Assembly: GCA_002288455.1 (NCBI GenBank)
Contig: NEUS01000018.1
Location: 1 to 48,047, forward strand
Source: Opitutia bacterium Tous-C1TDCM
GTDB lineage: Bacteria > Verrucomicrobiota > Verrucomicrobiia > Opitutales > Opitutaceae
Direction of reading: 5' to 3'
DNA: 48,047 bases
The position numbers and the translations under genes were made by a program. Positions 38,402 through 46,534 of the stretch are shown piece by piece (the first letter of the stretch is position 1; every line of letters begins with the position of its first letter). The notes beneath the pieces were generated by a model, which had not been told where the DNA came from, did no database searches, and was given only the letters and a program-made list of their open reading frames with translations.

Positions 38402-39369
38402 CGGCAATCGACCGCGAGCCGGGGGAAGCGGTCCACGGGTTTGCTTTCCATGTCCTCGGCGGCGCCGGCCGTGTGCGTTTCGCGGGCATCGGCCGGGAGG
38501 CAGCCGAAGCGGCGGTGATCGCCGCGGTGGAATGGCTGCGGGCCGTGGAGCGAAAACTCTCCCGTTTTCGGCCGGACAGTCTCGTGGCGCGCCTGAACCG
38601 GGGCGATGCGGTGCCGGCCGATGCCGATCTCTCGGCCCTGTGGCGGGAGGCGGCGGACATGGAGCGGCGCACGCAGGGCCGGCTCGCGGCGACCGTCCTG
38701 CCGCTTTGGCAACTGTGGCATGATCCGCTGCGCCGTGAACCTCCGGGACCTGCCGAATTGGCGGCGGCCGCGGCGCGCTGCCGCCCGGTACATCTGCTCC
38801 CGGAAGGTCCGCTCGTCCGGCTGTCGCGTCCCGGTGCGGCGGTTGATTTCGGGGGCCTCGGCAAGGAATGGTGCGTCGACCGTGTGGCTGACTTGCTTGG
38901 GCAACGCGGGCTGCGGAATTTCCTGGTGGAGCTGGCCGGCGATGTGGCGGCGCGCGGCCGATCGTCGGAGCGGCAGCCGGGCTGGTGGGTGCTGCTGCCC
39001 GGGTCCCGCTGGGCTTGGCCGCTGGCTGACGCCGCGCTGGCGACCAGCGGACACCGGATGCGCGGCCGCGAATTGGGCGGCGTCCGGATCTCGCATTTGA
39101 TCGACGCCCGTTCGGGCCGGCCGGCCCCGGGGGCGGTGTTGTCGGCGACGGTACTCGGGGCGACTTGCCTGGAGGCGGGAATCGCCGCGAGCGACGCCGC
39201 CTTGGCCGGCGAGGCCGGTGTCGCGCTGGAGCGGCTCGGCGACCTGCCGGGCCTGCTGCAAATGGAACATGGCGACTGCATTCTGCATCCGACCCTGGCG
39301 CAAGGCGTGCGGGTAGTCGGCCCGGCCGTTCGACCGACCGAGGCCGGGTCGGCGCGATTTGCCGCATGA
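38398..39369 (+). CDS. ApbE-like FAD:protein FMN transferase, no signal peptide
   Basis: A 323-residue ApbE family protein. Features are the N-terminal FHVLGGAGRVRF strand, KLSRFRPDSLVARLNRG (the common L-S-x-F-x-x-x-S-x-x-x-x-L-N), VDFGGLGKEWCVDR in place of the usual DLGGIAKGYAVDR, ATSGHRM and LIDARSGRP. ApbE attaches FMN from FAD to a Thr/Ser of target proteins. The gene begins with GTG overlapping the previous stop (GTGA) and ends with an ATGA overlap, so it is translationally locked to both neighbours. Unlike most ApbE proteins it has no visible export signal. No classical S-G-A-T-x-T/S FMN-attachment motif is seen in the neighbouring proteins, so its target is unknown. Confidence 0.8.
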   Translation: MTAIDREPGEAVHGFAFHVLGGAGRVRFAGIGREAAEAAVIAAVEWLRAVERKLSRFRPDSLVARLNRGDAVPADADLSALWREAADMERRTQGRLAATVLPLWQLWHDPLRREPPGPAELAAAAARCRPVHLLPEGPLVRLSRPGAAVDFGGLGKEWCVDRVADLLGQRGLRNFLVELAGDVAARGRSSERQPGWWVLLPGSRWAWPLADAALATSGHRMRGRELGGVRISHLIDARSGRPAPGAVLSATVLGATCLEAGIAASDAALAGEAGVALERLGDLPGLLQMEHGDCILHPTLAQGVRVVGPAVRPTEAGSARFAA

Positions 39370-40043
39370 AGCCGTCGCGCTGGAGCAAACCCGTGGCCGT
39401 GGTCGCGGCCGCGATCGCCTGCTGGCTCGTGCCGTTGCTTTGGTCGCTCCAGCGGCAGCGCACCGGGGGCGTGTCGCTCCGGCCGAAGGAAGACGGGCCC
39501 GCGCCCCTGCGCGCTGCAACCGTGCGTCCGCTGATCCTGTATGTCGATGCCTGGCCGACCCGCGCCACGCTGGACCTGCGGGAAATCCAGGGATTGACGA
39601 CCGAGTCGGAGAGCACGCTCGCCCCGGCGAAAGTGGCGGACCATCTCGTTTCCGCCTTGGGCCGCCTCGGTATCACGCCCGAGATCCACCGGCTCGACCG
39701 GCTGCCGCCCGCGACCGATGTTTCCGCGTACCGTCCCGTGGTCGTGGTCTATCCGGTGCGCCACGGCCGCCCGGCGGCCGAGGTCGCCGCCTTCTTCGAC
39801 CGCCGCGTCGAGCCTCTGGTCGCCCGGCAAAACGGCCGGGCCGATCTCGCGGTCGCCGATGTGGCGGTGGCGGAGACCCCGGAAATCGCCGCGGCCGCCC
39901 AGCGTTCGGTCGGCGAGTGGTCCCGGTATTACAAGATCCGATACGAAGCCGGCCCGCGGCTCGACCCGCGCCTGAGTCTGCACCGCGAGCGTCAGCTCCT
40001 CGCCGAGCTGGCCGGAAGAATCCGGGCGGAGGCGGGCCGATGA
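39366..40043 (+). CDS. Membrane-anchored protein with possible flavodoxin-like fold
   Basis: A 225-residue protein. One N-terminal membrane helix at about 9-28 (VAVVAAAIACWLVPLLW) would leave the rest outside the cytoplasm. The soluble part alternates strands and helices: PLILYVDAW, then KVADHLVSALGRLGITPEIHRLDRLP, then YRPVVVVYPVRHGRPAAEVAAFFDRR. This recalls the first half of a flavodoxin fold, but the phosphate loop is not typical and the C-terminal portion (ISE-type WSRYYKIRYEAG) is not recognised. It is coupled at both ends by ATGA overlaps, upstream to the ApbE gene and downstream to a small membrane protein, so it is surely part of the same redox unit. The family is not identified. Confidence 0.6.
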   Translation: MKPSRWSKPVAVVAAAIACWLVPLLWSLQRQRTGGVSLRPKEDGPAPLRAATVRPLILYVDAWPTRATLDLREIQGLTTESESTLAPAKVADHLVSALGRLGITPEIHRLDRLPPATDVSAYRPVVVVYPVRHGRPAAEVAAFFDRRVEPLVARQNGRADLAVADVAVAETPEIAAAAQRSVGEWSRYYKIRYEAGPRLDPRLSLHRERQLLAELAGRIRAEAGR

Positions 40044-40381
40044 AACCGGAACTGCCGCCGCGGGTCTGGCTCGACCGCGCCGTGAACCTCGGCCTGCTCT
40101 GGACCGGCTCGCTGCTGGCCGGCTCGGGTCTCGCCCTGAAGTACCGGGTGGGCTACACGGCACCTCGCGGCGCGACGGTCTGGGGGCTCGACGGCGAGGG
40201 CTGGGCGGGCCTGCACTGGGTGCTGTCGCTGGTCGTCTTGGGCCTGCTGGCGCTGCATCTCTTCCGGCACCGGCGCTGGCTGTGGGGCGTCCTCGTCGCG
40301 CGTTTCTCGCCGGGCCTGCTGGCGGTGGTGCTGATCTGCGCGCTGCTCGCCGGCGCGCCGGTGCTGTGGCCCGGCGAGTGA
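40040..40381 (+). CDS. Small three-helix membrane protein, probable b-type cytochrome (DUF4405-like)
   Basis: A 113-residue protein with hydrophobic segments at about 15-33, 58-75 and 89-110. His59 and His73 are 14 residues apart in the second helix (GLHWVLSLVVLGLLALHLFRH), a spacing typical of bis-His haem ligation in cytochrome b561/DUF4405-like helices; His77 follows near the membrane edge. The RHRRWLWG segment resembles the DUF4405 H-W-x-W end. It is the last gene of the FAD oxidoreductase-ApbE-flavodoxin-like operon (ATGA overlap), so it may pass electrons between an extracytoplasmic flavoprotein and the quinone pool. Haem binding is inference from His spacing. Confidence 0.6.
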   Translation: MKPELPPRVWLDRAVNLGLLWTGSLLAGSGLALKYRVGYTAPRGATVWGLDGEGWAGLHWVLSLVVLGLLALHLFRHRRWLWGVLVARFSPGLLAVVLICALLAGAPVLWPGE

Positions 40382-40391
40382 GCCGCGGGCT

Positions 40392-41798
40392 TCAGACCTT
40401 TTCCGGCACGATGTACGGCGCGCGGTAGGGGCGGGTGAGCAAGGCGTCGGCGTCGCGGGCGTTGACGAACTTTTCGTTTACTCCGTCGAAACGTAGCGAG
40501 CGGCCGACGCGGTAGGAAATGTTCGCGAGGTGAGGCAGCGACGTGGACAGATGGCCTTCGAGGATGTCGGCGCGGAGGTCCGCGTCTTTGCCCGAGCGGA
40601 TGGCGTCGAGGAAATTGCCCCAGTGCTCGCCCTTCCAGCCGGGTTCGCCGTCTTTCGAGCCGGCGATCGGTTCCTTGCCGCGGCGGCGGAACGCTTTCCA
40701 CGAGCTGCCGCCGAGTTCGAGCCAGCCTTCGGAGCCGAAGAACAGATTGCCGACTTCCTGGCCGCGGCTGCCCTCGTGGTTGGTGTAGCGGCCGCGCGCT
40801 TCGAACTCGATCATCGTGCCGTCGGCGTAGGTGAAGGCCGCGGTTTGGGTGTTTGGTGTTTCCTGCGACGTGCGGTCGTGGCCGTAGGTTTCGACGCCGC
40901 CGTAGACGCGCGTGCCCGGCGTGGGCGGGCCGTCGTCGCGGCGGAAACCGAAGAGTCCGCCCGCGGAATAGACGGCGACCGGGTGTTCGTTTTTCGCCAT
41001 GCCCCAGCGCGCGAGGTCGAGCTGGTGCGGGCCGGTGTTGCCGGTGTCGCCGTTGCCGGTGTCCCAGTACCAATGCCAGTTGTAGTGGCCGCGCTTCTCG
41101 TTGTACGGGCGCGCGGGCGCGGGCCCGAGCCAGTGGTCGTAGTGGAAACCGGCGGGCACGGGGCCGTCGGGAGAACGGCCGTAGGAGTCGCGGGCCTTGA
41201 AGCAAAGGGCGCGCGCGAGGAAGAGCTCGCCGATGCCGCCGGAACGGAGAAACGCCATCGCCTCGTTCACGCCGCGGGCGGAGCGGTTGTTGAGGCCGAC
41301 CTGGACGCGGCGGCCGTACTTGCGCGCGGCTTCGACCATCTTGCGGCCTTCCCAAATGTTGTGGGAGGCGGGTTTCTCGACGTACACGTGTTTGCCGGCT
41401 TGGCAGGCCCAGATCGTCGCAAGCGCGTGCCAATGGTTCGGGATCGCGAGGAAGACGGCGTCGATGGCCTTGTCGTCGTACACGCGGCGCAGGTCCCACG
41501 CCGTCGCGGGCGCGGCGCCGGTCTTGTCGGTCACCAATTTCACGGCCGCGGCGAAGAGGTTTTCGTCGGTGTCGCAGACGGTGGCGACGCGGACGTTGTG
41601 GCTGTCCTTGAGACCGCAGAGGGCGTTGAGGTGGACCGTACCTTGATTGCGGATACCGATGACGGCGACGTTGAGCCGGGAGTTGGCGCCGGCGACGGCG
41701 GCGCGGGATTTGGCGCTGAAGGCGAGACCGCCGAGGGCGAGGCCGGCGGCACCGGCGGTGGACTGGCGAAGGAAGGTGCGGCGCGGGGTAGGATTCAT
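40392..41798 (-). CDS. Tat-exported Gfo/Idh/MocA-family oxidoreductase
   Basis: A 468-residue protein with a Tat signal (RRTFLRQSTAGAAGLALGG) showing it is exported folded, probably with NAD(P) bound. The Rossmann domain begins LNVAVIGIRNQG (about 42-53). EKPASHNIWEGRKM holds the family Lys-Pro pair, and GHYNWHWYWDTGNGDTGNTGPHQLD is the characteristic substrate segment of the exported subfamily of Planctomycetes/Verrucomicrobiota. Such enzymes oxidise, reduce or eliminate sugars using tightly held cofactor. It lies downstream of the Tat-exported TIM-barrel gene, with a palindromic repeat in the 185-bp gap. It converges on the DUF4405-like gene (10-nt gap). Confidence 0.9.
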   Translation of the reverse strand: MNPTPRRTFLRQSTAGAAGLALGGLAFSAKSRAAVAGANSRLNVAVIGIRNQGTVHLNALCGLKDSHNVRVATVCDTDENLFAAAVKLVTDKTGAAPATAWDLRRVYDDKAIDAVFLAIPNHWHALATIWACQAGKHVYVEKPASHNIWEGRKMVEAARKYGRRVQVGLNNRSARGVNEAMAFLRSGGIGELFLARALCFKARDSYGRSPDGPVPAGFHYDHWLGPAPARPYNEKRGHYNWHWYWDTGNGDTGNTGPHQLDLARWGMAKNEHPVAVYSAGGLFGFRRDDGPPTPGTRVYGGVETYGHDRTSQETPNTQTAAFTYADGTMIEFEARGRYTNHEGSRGQEVGNLFFGSEGWLELGGSSWKAFRRRGKEPIAGSKDGEPGWKGEHWGNFLDAIRSGKDADLRADILEGHLSTSLPHLANISYRVGRSLRFDGVNEKFVNARDADALLTRPYRAPYIVPEKV

Positions 41799-41849
41799 GG
41801 CGGGGGTGAACGGAAGTGGAGGAGGTAAGGAAGGGGCGAAGGCGAACTC

Positions 41850-41985
41850 ACGCGGTTGCGAGAGCCGGGTTGGGAGTTGAGAGCAGAACCGGGCCGTTTC
41901 TCATCGTCGCAACCGCGTCGCTTTTGCGGCGGCAGCTCGATCTCTCAACCCTCAGCTCTCAACGCTCAACGTCGAGAATTCGCTC
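41850..41985. repeat. Heptamer/palindromic element copy 5, 3' of the TIM-barrel gene
   Basis: On the plus strand, TCTCTCA, ACCCTCA, GCTCTCA, ACGCTCA, ACGTCGA run from 41941 to 41975, ending 8 nt from the stop of the gene at 41984-42913. In that gene's sense they read GTTGAGC, GTTGAGA, GCTGAGG, GTTGAGA, with TGA in all frames. The other arm (41868-41887) has GTTGGGA, GTTGAGA. A perfect 12-bp inverted repeat, ACGCGGTTGCGA (41850-41861) and TCGCAACCGCGT (41907-41918), brackets that arm. It is homologous to the element at 20041-20170. Confidence 0.85.
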
Positions 41986-42913
41986 AGAGCAATCCCTGGT
42001 AGGCGAGCCAGAGGCTGCGGAAGTACTTCATCACCCGGACGGGATCCGAGCTTTCGGGAATTTCCGCGAAGGCGAAGCCGGTGAACTTGATCTCGTTGAG
42101 GCGCGTGAAGAGCCGGCGGAACGGATAGTCCTCCAGGTGGAGGTCGCGGAGGTGCACGATGAACATGCGGTGCTTCAGCAGATCGAAGTTGGCGTCGAAG
42201 CCGCCGTCTTCGAGATCGGTCGGATTGGAATTCCAGCAAATGCCGACGGCCGGATGGTCGGCGACATCCATGATGCGGCGGCAACGCGGCCCGCGCGACG
42301 TCTCGCTACCGTGGACCTCGAGCCGGATTTGCTGGCCGAGGCCGGCGCCGAATTGGCCGAGTTCGCGCAGCGAAAGCCCGATCTGCTCGAGCGTCTTGGC
42401 TTCGGGCACGCCCTTGGGCAGGGCATTGGGGCGGACTTTGACGCCGGTGGCGCCGACGTCGTGGGCGAGCTGGATGTAGGCCTTGGTCGCCTCGATATCC
42501 TGGCGGAGCTTCGTCTGGTCGGGTGTATGGTAGTCGTAGGCGCTGCCGAGCGAGGCGAGCTGCACGGGCGAATCGGCGAAACGTTTCTTCACTTCGGCGC
42601 GTTCGGCTTTGCTCAGGGCAACTTCGACGCCGTGGCGATGCGTGGTGCGCAGCTCGACGCCTTCGAACTTCGCCTCGGTGCAATTCTTGATGATGGTGGC
42701 GACGTCCCAATCTTTGCCGAGATTGTAGGTCACCATGCCGAGCCGGTGCAGCGGTTTGCCGGTGACGAAGGACCGGGTGGGGCCGGCGGCTTTCTTCGCG
42801 GCCTTGGCGGGCGCGGAGTCGGCGGCGCGGGCGGAATTGGCGAGGCCGAGGGCGGCGAGGGCGCCGAGGCCGAGGGTGGAATCGTGGAGGAAGCGGCGAC
42901 GGGTGGTCGGCAT
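41984..42913 (-). CDS. Tat-exported TIM-barrel sugar isomerase/epimerase-like protein
   Basis: A 309-residue protein with a Tat signal (TTRRRFLHDSTLGLGALAALG). After an Ala/Lys linker comes an AP-endonuclease-2-type barrel: GMVTYNLGKDW, FEGVELRTTHRHGVEV (strand with Glu), LEVHGSETSRG, VGICWNSNPTD, VHLRDLHLEDYPF and FAFAEIPESS. Ligand-type residues (Glu, Asp/Asn, His, Glu) sit at strand ends as in sugar isomerases. It is paired with a Tat-exported Gfo/Idh oxidoreductase downstream. Comparable pairs in Bacteroidetes and Verrucomicrobiota have been linked to 3-keto-sugar or glycoside processing, but the substrate here is not shown. The leader is CTGCTTCCTCTT. Confidence 0.82.
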   Translation of the reverse strand: MPTTRRRFLHDSTLGLGALAALGLANSARAADSAPAKAAKKAAGPTRSFVTGKPLHRLGMVTYNLGKDWDVATIIKNCTEAKFEGVELRTTHRHGVEVALSKAERAEVKKRFADSPVQLASLGSAYDYHTPDQTKLRQDIEATKAYIQLAHDVGATGVKVRPNALPKGVPEAKTLEQIGLSLRELGQFGAGLGQQIRLEVHGSETSRGPRCRRIMDVADHPAVGICWNSNPTDLEDGGFDANFDLLKHRMFIVHLRDLHLEDYPFRRLFTRLNEIKFTGFAFAEIPESSDPVRVMKYFRSLWLAYQGLL

Positions 42914-43162
42914 AAGAGGAAGCAGGTCGGGGTTGGACGGACGGGGGGGACGGACCGGGCGGGCAGGGGAAGCGCCGCCGGCAAACAGTGGCGGAGTTCC
43001 GCGGCGGGGCGCGAGCCGATACCCGCCCTCGACGGCGAAATGCAGCGGAGCTCATCGGCCCCATCGGAAAGGCGCCGCCGCGTTTCCCGGATGGACGCGG
43101 GACCGGGCGCGGCCAAAGGTCGGCGTCTCCCCGCCCGTCTTCGCGTCCGTTTCCCTTTTTCC

Positions 43163-44908
43163 ATGTTTTCCCGCCGCGGTTTCGCCGCCTTGCTGTTGCT
43201 GTCGTTCACGATTCCCGGATTGGCCGGGCGCGCGGCCGAGGCGGCGCCGGACGCCGTTTTCCTCGGCGGCAAGGTCGTGACAGTCGACGCCGATTTCCGC
43301 GTGCGGGAGGCGTTGGCGGTGCGGGACGGGAAGATTGTCGCCGTCGGCAGCACGGCCGAGATCCGCGCGCTGGCGCAGGCGGGCCGCACGCAGGTGCACG
43401 AGCTCGGCGGGCGCACGGTGCTGCCGGGGCTGATCGATTCGCACGTGCATGCGCCGGCGGCGGCGGTGTTCGAGTTCGACCACGAGATTCCGGCGATGGA
43501 GACGATCCAGGACGTGCTCGACTACATCGCGGCGCGCACGCGGATCGTGCCCGAAGGCGAATGGATCCAGACGCAGCAGGTGTTCATCACGCGCCTGCGC
43601 GAAGCGCGCTACCCGACGCGGGCGGAGCTCGACGCCGTCGCGCCGCGCCACCCGGTGAATTTCCGCACCGGTCCGGACAACATGCTCAACACGCTCGGGC
43701 TGAAAAAATGCGGGTTCGATCGCGCGTGGCAGGTGACCGACGGCGGCCCGGGCTATTTGGAAAAAGATGCCGCCGGCGACCCCAACGGCCTGGCCCGCGG
43801 GCTGGGGCGGTTCATCCCCGGGCCGAAGTTGCGCAAGCCGACGCCGGCGGACCATGAGGCGCGGTTGCGGGCGTTGCTGCTCGACTACAACCGGAGCGGT
43901 TTCACGGCCGTGTGCGACCGCGGCGCGTCGCCGGAATCGATCCGTTACTACGGCAACCTGCGCGAGCGCGGCGAACTCACGGTGCGCGTGTCGCTGTCGC
44001 AGACGTTTCCCACCGTGGGTGCGTTGGAATCGATTCTCTGGGCCATCGACCGGATCGCGGCGAGTCCGCTGCGCCGGCCCGATCCTTGGCTGCATCTCAT
44101 TGGCACCAAGATCTGGCTCGACGGCGGGATGCTCACGGGGAGCTCGTACATGCTGCAGCCCTGGGGGCGAAACGAGAACTACGGCATCCGCGACGATACG
44201 TACCGCGGCGTGCTCAACGTCCCGCCGGATCGCCTGCGCGCGATGGTCCGGCGCGTGGCCGGGCACGGCCTGCAGTTCACGGCCCACGCCGTCGGCGACG
44301 CCGCGGGCACCGAATTGATGGATGCGTACGAGGCAGTCGACCGCGAGATTCCGCTGCGCGGGCTGCGCATGGGCGTGACGCACTCGAACTTCATGACGCG
44401 CGAATTGATCGAGCGGACGGCGAAGCTCGGCGTCGCGCTCGATATCCAGCCGATCTGGCTCCACCTCGACGCGCGATCCTTGGTGCAGCAATTCGGCTAC
44501 GAGCGCCTGCGGTACTTCCAACCGTTGAAGAGCATCTTCGCCTCCGGCGGCAAGGCGGGCGGCGGTTCGGACCACATGTTGAAGATCGGCGATCTGCGCG
44601 CGATCAACCCTTACAATCCGTTCCTCGCGATGTGGACGACGATCACGCGCCGGGCGAAGTGGCACGAGGGCCAGATTCATCCGGAGGAAGCGCTCACGCG
44701 GCGCGAAGCTCTCGAATTCTACACGCGTCACAACGCGTGGGTGATCTTCCGCGAAAAGGAGATCGGTTCGTTGGAACCGGGGAAACAGGCCGACTTCATC
44801 GTGGTCGACCGCGATGTGCTCGCGTGCCCGATCGACGAGCTGCGGGAAACGCAGGTGTTGGCGACGTGGGTCGGCGGGCGCGAGGTGTACCGGCGCGCCG
44901 CGCGCTGA
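43163..44908 (+). CDS. Exported metal-dependent amidohydrolase (amidohydro_3, YtcJ-like)
   Basis: A 581-residue protein with a signal peptide (about 1-28, LLLLSFTIPGLAGRAAEA). The urease-type barrel shows DSHVHAP (the metal-binding H-x-H), TAVCDRGASPESIRYY, IGTKIWLDGGMLTGSSYM (usual Lys/Asp segment), LQFTAHAVGDAA (His), MGVTHSNFM (His) and GGGSDHML (metal Asp). The C-terminal strand is GSLEPGKQADFIVVDRD. YtcJ-like amidohydrolases cleave amide or related bonds of poorly known substrates. It stands divergent from the Tat TIM-barrel gene (249-bp gap, no boxes recognised), upstream of two sulfatases on the same strand. The start at ATG 43163 is preceded by CCGTTTCCCTTTTTCC. Confidence 0.87.
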   Translation: MFSRRGFAALLLLSFTIPGLAGRAAEAAPDAVFLGGKVVTVDADFRVREALAVRDGKIVAVGSTAEIRALAQAGRTQVHELGGRTVLPGLIDSHVHAPAAAVFEFDHEIPAMETIQDVLDYIAARTRIVPEGEWIQTQQVFITRLREARYPTRAELDAVAPRHPVNFRTGPDNMLNTLGLKKCGFDRAWQVTDGGPGYLEKDAAGDPNGLARGLGRFIPGPKLRKPTPADHEARLRALLLDYNRSGFTAVCDRGASPESIRYYGNLRERGELTVRVSLSQTFPTVGALESILWAIDRIAASPLRRPDPWLHLIGTKIWLDGGMLTGSSYMLQPWGRNENYGIRDDTYRGVLNVPPDRLRAMVRRVAGHGLQFTAHAVGDAAGTELMDAYEAVDREIPLRGLRMGVTHSNFMTRELIERTAKLGVALDIQPIWLHLDARSLVQQFGYERLRYFQPLKSIFASGGKAGGGSDHMLKIGDLRAINPYNPFLAMWTTITRRAKWHEGQIHPEEALTRREALEFYTRHNAWVIFREKEIGSLEPGKQADFIVVDRDVLACPIDELRETQVLATWVGGREVYRRAAR

Positions 44909-45047
44909 ATCTCCGCGCCGGTGCCGCGCGGCGGTGTGAAAACGTCGGCTCGACGTGTGCGGTCCGGCCTTCCCTCGGGCCGCGTTCGCGCTTGGGATGC
45001 GGCGTCGGCGCGCCGCTCCGCGGCCGCTCACCCAACCCCGCTCCCCC

Positions 45048-46442
45048 GTGATTTCAGTCCGCGTCCGGCTGCTGTTCTTCGTTTGCGCCGTGGCTTGCTT
45101 GGCCTCCGCGCGCGGCCTCGCGGCGCCGCGGCCCAACGTCGTGATCATTTTGGCCGACGACCTTGGCCGGGCCGATCTTGGCTACGCCGGCAGCGATATC
45201 CGCACGCCGAACCTCGACCGCCTGGCCGCGACGGGTGTGCGGTTGGAACGGTTCTACGCCTGTCCGGTTTGCTCGCCGACGCGCGCGGGGCTGATGACGG
45301 GCCGTTGGCCGATCCGCTACGGGCTGATGCGCACGGTGATTCCGCCGTGGTCCGCGTTCGGTCTGCCGGCCGAGGAGCGGACGTTGGCGGAATGGCTGGC
45401 GCCGGCCGGCTATGCGCGCCGCGGCATCTTCGGAAAATGGCATCTCGGGCACGCGCGCCGCGCGATGCTGCCGCCGCAGCGCGGGTTCACGCACTTCTAC
45501 GGCCACTACAACGGCGCGATCGATTACTTCACGCACCTGCGCGAGGGCGAAACGGACTGGCACCGCAACAATGAGACGGTGAAAGAAGAAGGCTACGCGA
45601 CGGACCTGCTGGCGCGGGAGGCGGTGCGGTTTGTCAACGAGTCCCCGGCGGATGCGCCGTACCTGCTTTATCTGCCCTTCAACGCGCCGCATTCCCCGTA
45701 TCAGGCGAAGCCGGACGACCTCGCCCGCTACCCGGAGCGGCAGGGCAACCGCCGGATCTACGCCGCGATGGTCGATGCGATGGACCAGGCGATCGGCCGC
45801 GTGCTCGACGCGATCGCCGCGCGGCCCGATGCCGACAACACGCTCGTGCTTTTCCTCAGCGACAACGGCGGGAACCTGCCGGTCGCCTCGAACCGCCCTT
45901 GGCGCGACGGCAAATTCTCCGTTTACGAAGGCGGGATCCGCGTCGCCGCGTTGGCGCGTTGGCCGGCCGGCGGGCTCACGGGCGGGCGGGTTTGCGCGGA
46001 GCCGATGGGCTACATCGACGTGGTGCCCACGGTGCTCGGCGTGGCCGGCGTGAAGCCGGAGGCGACCGCGCGGCCCCTCGACGGCCGCGATGTGCTTGCG
46101 GCGATGCAGGGCAAAGCGCCGGCGCCGCGGCGGCCTTGGTTTTCGTATTTCGCGCCGGGCGACACGGAGTGCGCGGCGGTGACCTTGGAGAATTGGAAAT
46201 TGGTGCTCACGGGCGGGGCGGTGCTGGCGGCGACGCCGGACGCGGCTTCGAAAATTGAACTTTTCGACCTCGGCGCGGATCCCGCGGAGGCGCGCAATTT
46301 GGCGGCGAGCGAACCGGACCGCGTTGCGGAACTGCGCGCGTTGCTCGCGGATTTCGGCCGCCTGCAGCAGACGGGCGTCACGGCCTACGCCGAAGGCCGT
46401 CGCGGTTTCAAGGCGCCCAAGGATTGGGTGATCCGCGACTGA
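45048..46442 (+). CDS. Secreted sulfatase (type I, formylglycine)
   Basis: A 464-residue sulfatase from a GTG start at 45048, chosen because it gives a normal signal peptide (MISVRVRLLFFVCAVACLASARGLA); in-frame ATGs lie 17 and 31 codons upstream and would add a basic, non-signal tail. NVVIILADDLG holds the paired Asp ligands. Cys75 in VCSPTRAGLMTGR is the residue converted to formylglycine. GKWHLGH and FLSDNGGN are further conserved segments. It removes sulfate esters from carbohydrate in the periplasm or outside. The maturase (FGE or anSME) is not in the window. It is followed after 92 nt by a second sulfatase, to which it is only distantly similar. Confidence 0.9.
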   Translation: MISVRVRLLFFVCAVACLASARGLAAPRPNVVIILADDLGRADLGYAGSDIRTPNLDRLAATGVRLERFYACPVCSPTRAGLMTGRWPIRYGLMRTVIPPWSAFGLPAEERTLAEWLAPAGYARRGIFGKWHLGHARRAMLPPQRGFTHFYGHYNGAIDYFTHLREGETDWHRNNETVKEEGYATDLLAREAVRFVNESPADAPYLLYLPFNAPHSPYQAKPDDLARYPERQGNRRIYAAMVDAMDQAIGRVLDAIAARPDADNTLVLFLSDNGGNLPVASNRPWRDGKFSVYEGGIRVAALARWPAGGLTGGRVCAEPMGYIDVVPTVLGVAGVKPEATARPLDGRDVLAAMQGKAPAPRRPWFSYFAPGDTECAAVTLENWKLVLTGGAVLAATPDAASKIELFDLGADPAEARNLAASEPDRVAELRALLADFGRLQQTGVTAYAEGRRGFKAPKDWVIRD

Positions 46443-46463
46443 ACCGCGCGCGGCGAAAGCCGA

Positions 46464-46534
46464 TTTCCCGTTTTCCCAATTTCCGGGTCTTCCAATTTCT
46501 CAATTTCCCACTTTCCCGATTTTCCCACCTCCCC
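46464..46534. repeat. Pyrimidine-rich octamer repeat between the sulfatase genes
   Basis: About eight imperfect 8-nt units ending at the start codon of the second sulfatase: TTTTCCCAA, TTTCCGGG, TCTTCCAA, TTTCTCAA, TTTCCCAC, TTTCCCGA, TTTTCCCA, CCTCCCC. The strand is almost purine-free, so no Shine-Dalgarno is possible. It differs from the other copies in period (8, not 7) and orientation. Confidence 0.7.

Noticed and set aside
35381-39676. A minus-strand open frame of over 1400 codons across the FAD oxidoreductase and ApbE genes
   Set aside because: It extends through a promoter gap and several well-supported plus-strand genes; no motif supports it.
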